The position numbers were made by a program, and so were the translations under genes. From the NCBI RefSeq assembly GCF_002811925.1, contig NZ_NPDS01000012.1, forward strand, positions 37,501-54,443: 16,943 nt of DNA, written 5' to 3'. The stretch is from Leptospira barantonii (GTDB lineage: Bacteria; Spirochaetota; Leptospiria; Leptospirales; Leptospiraceae). The notes beneath the pieces were generated by a model that was not told the DNA's origin, did no database searches, and saw nothing but the letters and a program-made list of their open reading frames with translations. The number at the start of each line of letters is the position of its first letter. Within the stretch, counting starts at the first letter, position 1. Of this stretch, positions 10,108-16,943 are shown piece by piece.

Positions 10108-10758
10108 ATGAGGATCGAAGAACTTCCCACCGTCCAATCGATTTTGAGTAGAATTCGAGAAATTGAAAGTCTTCCGAGTCAGTTCGTAAAGGAAGCTCCC
10201 GTTTCCAACCGTTCTCAAACTCAGGCGGACTTCGATTCGATCCTGAAATCGGCACAAAACAAGATCGATTTGAATTCTTCCCTGCCTTCTTCCGGACCTT
10301 CGGAAGCCTCGGGGCTTTCCGGAATTTCCAATGAACCTTGGAGAAGAGATTCTCGCGGAGATTTAAAAGGTGTGGAACCTACGCTCGCCGAAATCATACG
10401 TAAAGAATCGGAAAAGAATCATGTGGATCCTTCCCTCGTTCAAAGTGTGATCAAGGCCGAATCCGGTTTCAAAGCGAATGCGGTTTCTCCAAAAGGAGCG
10501 ATCGGCTTGATGCAACTTATGCCTTCCACGGCGAATCTCCTCGGTGTGGACGACCCTTCCGATCCGGCCGAAAACGTCGCGGGTGGAACAAAATTCCTAA
10601 GCGATCTTTTGAGCAAATATAAGAATTTGGATCACGCGCTCGCGGCCTATAACGCCGGGCCCGGAGCGGTGGATCGTTACGGCGGAATTCCCCCCTACAA
10701 GGAAACCCAGAAGTATGTGGAGAAGGTGAAAAAGTATTATAAGAATTTTTCCGAATAA
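10108..10758 (+). CDS. Lytic transglycosylase (SLT domain), no signal peptide
   Basis: Residues of about 90-216 form a goose-type/SLT lysozyme domain: catalytic E118 in [28 protein letters not shown], then [13 protein letters not shown] and [25 protein letters not shown]. The enzyme cleaves the MurNAc-GlcNAc bond of peptidoglycan with formation of 1,6-anhydro-MurNAc. The first 90 residues contain no signal peptide. They start with a helix ([13 protein letters not shown]) and continue with a Ser/Pro-rich linker. This layout resembles SLT proteins found near flagellar genes, which are thought to leave by the flagellar export apparatus, so a role in periplasmic flagellum assembly is possible but inferred. 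It is transcribed alone and converges on the next gene at a strong inverted repeat. Confidence 0.9.
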   Translation: MRIEELPTVQSILSRIREIESLPSQFVKEAPVSNRSQTQADFDSILKSAQNKIDLNSSLPSSGPSEASGLSGISNEPWRRDSRGDLKGVEPTLAEIIRKESEKNHVDPSLVQSVIKAESGFKANAVSPKGAIGLMQLMPSTANLLGVDDPSDPAENVAGGTKFLSDLLSKYKNLDHALAAYNAGPGAVDRYGGIPPYKETQKYVEKVKKYYKNFSE

Positions 10759-10782
10759 GAATTTCGTTTAATAATACTTTTT
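10729..10782. terminator. Bidirectional terminator formed by a 12-bp inverted repeat
   Basis: AAAAAGTATTAT (10729-10740) is the exact reverse complement of ATAATACTTTTT (10771-10782), with a 30-base loop holding the transglycosylase stop codon. Each strand ends its stem in a run of five U. The arms lie in coding sequence, so both convergent proteins carry K-K-Y-Y near their C-termini. Confidence 0.65.
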
Positions 10783-11118
10783 AATTTCCGTTTGCAGACA
10801 TCCGGTAAGAGATTTACAACTCGCGGTTTCAATTCCGGATAAACAAACCTGCATCTTATCGAAATGTTTTCTGCATCCTCTCAGACAGGAATTTTCGATT
10901 TTTCCCATCTGTTCCTTCACGACCATTCCCGGAAACATCTCGGTCACACAACCGGTGAGTTTTGTGCAATACGTTAGACACACTTCCTTTGTTTCGGGAG
11001 AATAGAATTCATTTTTCTGAATGTCTCTTCCGTATTTGACCAAAACGACGGCGAGCATCAAAGTCAATAAAATGTATACGGGAGCGTATCGAATCGCGTG
11101 CCTTAGACCGGCGTTCAT
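10768..11118 (-). CDS. Membrane-anchored eight-cysteine protein
   Basis: This 116-residue protein is of unknown function. One transmembrane helix (PVYILLTLMLAVVLVKY, about 13-29) is followed by a small domain with eight cysteines: C47-x3-C51-x5-C57, C78-x3-C82, C92, C101-x5-C107. The stretches CTKLTGCVTEM and CKSLTGCLQTE are near copies, so the domain is probably an internal duplication. The basic N-terminus suggests the cysteine domain lies in the periplasm, where four disulfides could form; metal binding is an alternative. Its ATG overlaps the TGA of the glycosyltransferase gene by 4 bases, so the two are co-translated and probably work together. It ends in IKKYY at the terminator repeat. 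Confidence 0.75.
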   Translation of the reverse strand: MNAGLRHAIRYAPVYILLTLMLAVVLVKYGRDIQKNEFYSPETKEVCLTYCTKLTGCVTEMFPGMVVKEQMGKIENSCLRGCRKHFDKMQVCLSGIETASCKSLTGCLQTEIKKYY

Positions 11119-12872
11119 CGAACACCGCCTAACGATTTTGCTTCGCTGAAGATCTGATCCGCACGGTAAAGACGGATCTTATCATACCAATCCTGATGGA
11201 TCAGAACTTCCTTAACTCCGAGATCCCGTTTCCAGATCGACCAGGTTTGTGTGAGAGAATATCCTTTCGGCAAAGCGGACTCGGTTCTGTAAAACACCAC
11301 GTCCCTTTTTCCGTCCATACAGTTCATCTGCGCGCCCGGTAAAGAATGTTCGACTGCGGTTCCGGGTAACGCGTTCTTAAAGGTCAAAGCGACCCAAGGG
11401 TTTTCGGAAACGACGCATAAATTCTTACTTTCCTGAATTCTTCCGCTCAACGGAACGTCCGGAAGATTGACAGAAGGAATCAAAACCAATTGAAGATAAA
11501 ACATAAATCCGGTTCCGAGCAAAAGTGTTAGCGACGTTTTATAGAGAACCGTCTTTTTATCCGGAATCATCCAGAACGCGCCTACTATGTTCGCGAATCC
11601 CACCCAAAGAAGATCGGCCCAAGCCTCTTGTCCCGAACGGAAATCCAAAAGAATTTTTCCGAGCCCCAAAAGTATGGAAACGAAAATCAAAAACCGAAAG
11701 TTACGCGAAAGCGGACCGGACAACGAAACTTCCTGATCCTTTCTTGAAAAGTAAAGACCCACTCCGATAAATGCAAGAGGGATCAACGGTAGAATATAAT
11801 AATAATCTTTTCGATTCGGCAATTCGTGTATCATCGAAACGGCGATGGTCGAAAAAATAAGGATCCTGCCTATCATCCCTCCAAAACTTTGGGAAGTTTT
11901 AAGAATCGTCTTCGACATCGTTTCCAAAAGAAACGGCGTGAAGGGAAGACAGTACAGGACCCACCCCAAAAGGATAATGAACTCATTCTGATTCGTTGTT
12001 GCAGAAGAGAATTTTCCAAGGTTCTCAGTGAAAAAGAAAACTTTTAAGAACGCGTTGCCCGCCGGAGAAAGAGAGGTAAGAACCCCGCCCCACACCGCAA
12101 GAACGCCTAACGCGATCCCGTGAAACAAAACCTGATCCACGATCATCTTTACGAAACGTTTTTTGCCGGACCATTCTCCCGTGGATTGAAATTGGAACGC
12201 GTGGATGAACGCCCAACTCGCAAGTACGGTTCCGGAATAAACCTGAAACAAAGGACCTTTGACAAGACAGGCGAAGCCGGATACGAGAGCCGCTCCGATT
12301 AAATAAGATCTGTTTCGTTTTTTAAAGAATGCGAGTAATAGATACGTGGAAAGCGCGAGCAGAAAGGTCATCAACGCTTCCATCATCACCAGACGGGAGA
12401 ATTTAAAAACTCCGAGCGTCAGCAAATAACTCGATGCGATCACGGCGGAATAGATCGGACCCGCCTTGAACATTCGAAGCGCGAAGTAGATCAGAATTCC
12501 CGTACCCGCAAAAAGCAATAAGGAAGGAAGCCTTTCCGAGGTTAAACTCATTCCGAAAATCAGATCGGATGCGATTCCCGTCCAAAAAAGAACCGGAGGT
12601 TTGTATAAATTCATAAAACCTTCGAACCTTGGAAACAGAATCTCTCCGGTTTGTATACTTTCGCGGATCGTCGCGATGTGCATTTCTTCGTCGCCTTGGG
12701 AAAGCACCGCCCTCGAGCCTATATTCGGGAATAAAAGCAGGACCGAGATGATAAAAAGAACCGCCGCCATGAGTAAATCCCTTCGGCTGGGAGAAATTTT
12801 CCGAAAAGTATTTTCCTGAGAAACAACGGGAACGAGGGAATAGTCTATTTTTTTAGAAGAATTGCCGGACAT
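11115..12872 (-). CDS. GT-C (PMT/ArnT-like) membrane glycosyltransferase
   Basis: This 585-residue protein begins with a 30-residue cytoplasmic stretch and has about ten or more hydrophobic segments, the first at residues 33-49. Directly after it comes the family's acidic motif, G-D61-E62-E63 in the first periplasmic loop, and then YKPPVLFW (90-97), as in ArnT and protein O-mannosyltransferases (DEARYA, KPPL). Enzymes of this type use a polyprenyl-phosphate sugar and transfer the sugar on the periplasmic face to lipid A, protein or another glycan; the acceptor here is unknown. The C-terminal 110 residues form a soluble periplasmic domain. ATG 12872 follows a good AGAAGGTG site. The gene is first in a two-gene unit with the eight-cysteine protein. 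Confidence 0.85.
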   Translation of the reverse strand: MSGNSSKKIDYSLVPVVSQENTFRKISPSRRDLLMAAVLFIISVLLLFPNIGSRAVLSQGDEEMHIATIRESIQTGEILFPRFEGFMNLYKPPVLFWTGIASDLIFGMSLTSERLPSLLLFAGTGILIYFALRMFKAGPIYSAVIASSYLLTLGVFKFSRLVMMEALMTFLLALSTYLLLAFFKKRNRSYLIGAALVSGFACLVKGPLFQVYSGTVLASWAFIHAFQFQSTGEWSGKKRFVKMIVDQVLFHGIALGVLAVWGGVLTSLSPAGNAFLKVFFFTENLGKFSSATTNQNEFIILLGWVLYCLPFTPFLLETMSKTILKTSQSFGGMIGRILIFSTIAVSMIHELPNRKDYYYILPLIPLAFIGVGLYFSRKDQEVSLSGPLSRNFRFLIFVSILLGLGKILLDFRSGQEAWADLLWVGFANIVGAFWMIPDKKTVLYKTSLTLLLGTGFMFYLQLVLIPSVNLPDVPLSGRIQESKNLCVVSENPWVALTFKNALPGTAVEHSLPGAQMNCMDGKRDVVFYRTESALPKGYSLTQTWSIWKRDLGVKEVLIHQDWYDKIRLYRADQIFSEAKSLGGVR

Positions 12873-12944
12873 TTTGCACCTTCTTTTATGTAACCACTTA
12901 CTTACTTATTGCAATCTTTTTTCCTGTCTCAAAAAATGACAATC

Positions 12945-12950
12945 TATAAT
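12945..12950 (+). promoter_or_regulatory. Candidate -10 box upstream of the TetR gene leader
   Basis: TATAAT is a perfect -10 hexamer, but no good -35 lies 16-18 bases upstream (TTCCTG at 12921 at best). If used, it would give a leader of roughly 175 bases before ATG 13133. The 260-bp region 12873-13132 holds no other gene; next to the glycosyltransferase gene it also has three tandem ACTT units near 12896-12907. Confidence 0.25.
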
Positions 12951-12995
12951 AAAATAGAGAACGGAAAAAAGTAAGAGTCGGTCTTATGCAAAAAG

Positions 12996-13032
12996 GGAGA
13001 ATGAAGTCGGTTAAATGTTTATAACATTCTCC
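12996..13032 (+). promoter_or_regulatory. Leader inverted repeat with 7-codon ORF before tetR-type gene
   Basis: GGAGAATG (12996-13003) and CATTCTCC (13025-13032) are perfect inverted copies with a 21-base loop. Inside, GGGAG at 12995-12999 precedes a tiny ORF, 13001-13024, encoding MKSVKCL. Its start region AATGAAGTCGGT (13000-13011) recurs exactly at the real gene start (13132-13143, MKSVR). It may be a translated leader or a relic of a 5'-end duplication. Confidence 0.35.
13014..13028. promoter_or_regulatory. Palindromic operator candidate for the TetR-family regulator
   Basis: AATGTT-TAT-AACATT is a perfect dyad with 6-bp arms, 105 bp upstream of the regulator's start. TetR-family proteins commonly bind such dyads near their own genes; here autoregulation or control of the divergent glycosyltransferase unit is possible. 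Confidence 0.35.
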
Positions 13033-13132
13033 ACGTTATCGGATGCTTCTCAAGTAAGGGTTTTGAGAGAAGCGGCACTCTCTTGAAATAGTGAGTGACA
13101 CTGGGTGCGTCTTAACTTTTATAGGGATCAAA

Positions 13133-13846
13133 ATGAAGTCGGTGAGATCAAAGGCAAACAATTCGGACGCTCAATTGAAGGATGATTCTGCCTCTGAAAC
13201 GTTGATTCGCAAGAGAGACCGCACCGCCACCGAAACCGCAATTCTACTAGCCGCAATTCAAGTTTTCGCTAAAAAGGGGTATGACGCGGCTAATACCAAA
13301 GATATAGCCAAACTTGCTAATGCGAACGAGGCTTTGATCTTCCGATACTTCGGAAACAAAAAAGGTCTTTTAGAGGCGATTCTTACCCGAGCCGAGGATA
13401 TCAAATCCGAAGACGCTCCCCCAACCCCTTCCCGTTCTTCTCAAAAAACTCCCGAAAGTTATCAGGACTTGGAAGCGAGTCTTCAATATTCTATGTCCGG
13501 CAAATGCAGAGACTTCAGAGACGCGGAAGACTTTATGAAAGTGGCTGTGAGTCAAATCATCTTGGATCCGGAAGTAAGTCAGATCATTCAAAAGAAGATT
13601 TATACGAAAGCGCTTCCCGAGTTTACCGCGGAGTTGGAAAAGTTTAAGAAGGCCGGTAAGATCGATCCGAAAGCCGATTTGAAATCCATCGCGTATGCAA
13701 TCTCTTCTCTTACGTTCGCACTGGGTTTTATGGGCCAGTGTGTTTATAAAATTCCTCCCGCCGAAATCCAAGCAACGATCAAAGAAGTCTCTAGAATCTT
13801 TCGCAAAGGCTTGGAACCCGAGCCTGCTAAGAAAAAATCCAAGTAA
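13133..13846 (+). CDS. TetR-family transcriptional regulator
   Basis: This 237-residue protein has a basic, Ser-rich N-terminal extension of about 30 residues. The TetR helix-turn-helix follows (about 34-80; [46 protein letters not shown], seen in parts), then a helical ligand-binding and dimerisation domain and a Lys-rich end. ATG 13133 was chosen because AGGGA lies 6-10 bases before it and the protein then begins MKSVRSK. The frame extends to GTG 13091, but that start has no support. The C-terminal domain is too variable to name the ligand. It is divergent from the glycosyltransferase gene 260 bp away, which is a plausible target along with its own promoter. A weak hairpin near 13868-13882 follows the gene, without a U-tract. 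Confidence 0.9.
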   Translation: MKSVRSKANNSDAQLKDDSASETLIRKRDRTATETAILLAAIQVFAKKGYDAANTKDIAKLANANEALIFRYFGNKKGLLEAILTRAEDIKSEDAPPTPSRSSQKTPESYQDLEASLQYSMSGKCRDFRDAEDFMKVAVSQIILDPEVSQIIQKKIYTKALPEFTAELEKFKKAGKIDPKADLKSIAYAISSLTFALGFMGQCVYKIPPAEIQATIKEVSRIFRKGLEPEPAKKKSK

Positions 13847-13980
13847 CTTGAATTAGAAGCTCCATGCGATCGTAAAGATCGTGTTATACATTGCGACGTT
13901 ATGTCCGTATCCTGTCTCGACTGAAAAAAATCGATCAATGATTGCTTGTATTTTTCGGCGAATTCTGTACAAACAGCTCT

Positions 13981-14538
13981 ATGAGAAAAGTTGTTTTTGC
14001 GATCAATATTTCGACTGACGGATATTGCGGTCACATGGACATGATCGCCGATGAAAAACTGCACAGTTTCTTCACCGGTGTTCTACGCACGGGGAGTGTT
14101 ATGCTCTACGGAAGAATCACGTATCAACTGATGGTTCCGTATTGGCCCGAAGTCGCCAAAAATCAATCCGAGGCGGACTCAACGAATGAATTCGCTAAAG
14201 TGTTCGACTCCATGGAGAAGGTTCTATTCTCCACCACATTAAAAAACGTAGAGGATCCGAATTCAAGACTGGCAAACAGAAGTCTTGGAGACGAAGTGAT
14301 CGCTTTGAAGAAAGAACCCGGGAAGGATATTCTCGTGGGTAGCCTGAGTATCGCTTCTCAACTTTCGGAACTTCGTTTGATTGATGAGTATCATTTTGTG
14401 GTTCATCCAGTTCTTGTGGGAAGAGGTCCGCGTCTGTTTGATTCTTTGAAGCTGAAGGAAAGTCTTATGCTGGATTTTCTCGGTTCGGAAACGTTTCCAT
14501 CCGGCACCACGGTGCTTCACTACAAAAGACATTCGTAA
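13981..14538 (+). CDS. Dihydrofolate-reductase-like protein (RibD_C family)
   Basis: This 185-residue protein matches the RibD C-terminal/DHFR-like fold throughout: a first strand [15 protein letters not shown], then [15 protein letters not shown] and YWPEV, a [10 protein letters not shown] strand, [13 protein letters not shown] (nucleotide-binding Gly-Ser turn), and [22 protein letters not shown]. This stand-alone type (YyaP/YwjB-like) probably binds NADPH, but its substrate is unknown and it should not be read as the folate enzyme or as riboflavin reductase. The ATG at 13981 matches the family N-terminus; the upstream TTG at 13942 only adds an unrelated 13-residue lead. No ribosome-binding site is visible before the ATG. 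It is followed by a palindromic terminator. Confidence 0.85.
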   Translation: MRKVVFAINISTDGYCGHMDMIADEKLHSFFTGVLRTGSVMLYGRITYQLMVPYWPEVAKNQSEADSTNEFAKVFDSMEKVLFSTTLKNVEDPNSRLANRSLGDEVIALKKEPGKDILVGSLSIASQLSELRLIDEYHFVVHPVLVGRGPRLFDSLKLKESLMLDFLGSETFPSGTTVLHYKRHS

Positions 14539-14561
14539 AACGGAATTCTTTTAGGGAGAAT

Positions 14562-14597
14562 GGTTTGTGGGAGCTCCTACAAACCGATCGCGTTTTT
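14562..14597 (+). terminator. Palindrome and T-run after the RibD_C-like gene
   Basis: GGTTTGTGGGAG (14562-14573) pairs with CTCCTACAAACC (14574-14585) with one G-U pair, giving a nearly perfect 24-bp palindrome. Six T (14592-14597) follow a few bases later. The sequence looks like a dispersed intergenic palindrome as well as a terminator. Confidence 0.5.
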
Positions 14598-14645
14598 TCA
14601 CTTGAGAATATTTGAATTTTCTGATATTGAGGATTTGTCCGAGTT

Positions 14646-14686
14646 TTCCCACCAGCCCACCGCCTCCACCCAATCAGGGCGGGGCC
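14646..14686. other. GC-rich island in the intergenic region
   Basis: This 41-bp stretch is about 70% G+C inside otherwise A/T-rich intergenic DNA (14539-14838, which has no gene). It can fold through CCGCC (14660-14664) and GGCGG (14678-14682). It has the look of a dispersed intergenic repeat, or of a small structured RNA element, but nothing confirms either. Confidence 0.3.
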
Positions 14687-14740
14687 AAAGTTTGAATACG
14701 AAAAAGTTCCGACAAAACGTATAAATTGCACCGGCCGACC

Positions 14741-16783
<2,043 letters not shown>

Positions 16784-16784
<1 letters not shown>

Positions 16785-16943
16785 GAAGAAACAAGGTTGC
16801 GGTTCCTTCTACCGTTCATTGCGATCACTTGATCCAAGCGAAGGACGGAGCGAACGAAGATTTAAAAACTGCGAACACAGTGAACAAAGAAGTCTATGAC
16901 TTTCTTTCTTCCGTTTCGAACAAATACGGAATCGGTTTTTGGA
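16784..16943 (+). pseudogene. acn: Inverted aconitase fragment continuing to the window edge
   Basis: Read on the plus strand in one frame, this stretch encodes [19 protein letters not shown], then [20 protein letters not shown], and ends in [12 protein letters not shown]. This is the aconitase region that should lie just before the truncated minus-strand gene, including the active-site HCDH motif. Its last 75 bases duplicate, in inverted orientation, the first 75 bases of the minus-strand copy with no mismatch. About 70-90 N-terminal residues of aconitase are still missing. It is either a chimeric fold-back sequence or one side of a true inversion junction. Confidence 0.85.

Noticed and set aside
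12895..12908. Tandem ACTT units upstream of the glycosyltransferase as a phase-variation tract
   Set aside because: There are only three copies, outside the coding region, which is too few to argue for slipped-strand switching.
13091..13132. GTG 13091 as start of the TetR-family gene
   Set aside because: There is no ribosome-binding site, and the 14 extra residues are unlike a TetR N-terminus; ATG 13133 has a good AGGGA site.
13981..14538. Folate-pathway dihydrofolate reductase or RibD
   Set aside because: The sequence fits the stand-alone RibD_C-like branch, lacks a deaminase domain and has no folate or riboflavin genes around it.
16785..16794. TTG 16794 as the true start of aconitase
   Set aside because: The enzyme family has about 100 more N-terminal residues and the MFLP lead is an artefact of reading through the fold-back spacer.

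Overview
The window looks like chromosomal DNA of a spirochaete of the genus Leptospira, probably one of the higher-GC species. This rests on the style and content of the proteins (a mitochondrial-type aconitase, PAS-rich sensor kinases, many hypothetical proteins), frequent TTG/GTG starts and tight 4-bp gene overlaps. Genus is inferred from recognition, not from a database search. I see no insertion sequence, CRISPR array, tRNA or rRNA.

Left part, plus strand (1-2694): a three-gene unit with a 5'-truncated PlsB/PlsC-like phospholipid acyltransferase, an unknown helical protein, and a protein built of six exact 12-residue helical repeats ending in a histone-H1-like Lys/Ser tail. Converging on it from the minus strand are a Crp/Fnr-family regulator (2702-3379) and a stand-alone, apparently catalytically degenerate alpha/beta-hydrolase (3510-4178).

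Centre, minus strand (10000 down to 4343): a compact four-gene signalling operon. In transcription order it encodes a soluble histidine kinase whose N-terminus is an NrtA/SsuA/THI5-type substrate-binding-protein fold, a membrane-anchored unknown protein, a GAF-PAS-PAS LytS-type histidine kinase, and a LytTR-type response regulator. Two unrelated kinase classes therefore share one visible response regulator. This is the most unusual system in the window.

Right part: a signal-peptide-less lytic transglycosylase (10108-10758, plus) converges on a two-gene minus-strand unit, a GT-C/PMT-family membrane glycosyltransferase (12872-11115) and an 8-cysteine membrane-anchored protein (11118-10768). A TetR-family regulator with a structured leader and a RibD_C/DHFR-like protein follow on the plus strand. 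A 300-bp intergenic stretch with several hairpins separates these from an aconitase gene on the minus strand.

Right edge: the aconitase gene does not continue normally. At about 16784 the sequence folds back. Positions 16785-16943 read on the plus strand as the missing upstream part of the same aconitase and then repeat its next 25 codons, giving a 75-bp perfect inverted repeat around an 84-bp spacer. This is most easily explained as a foldback (template-switch) chimera at a contig end, although a real inversion junction cannot be excluded from the sequence alone.
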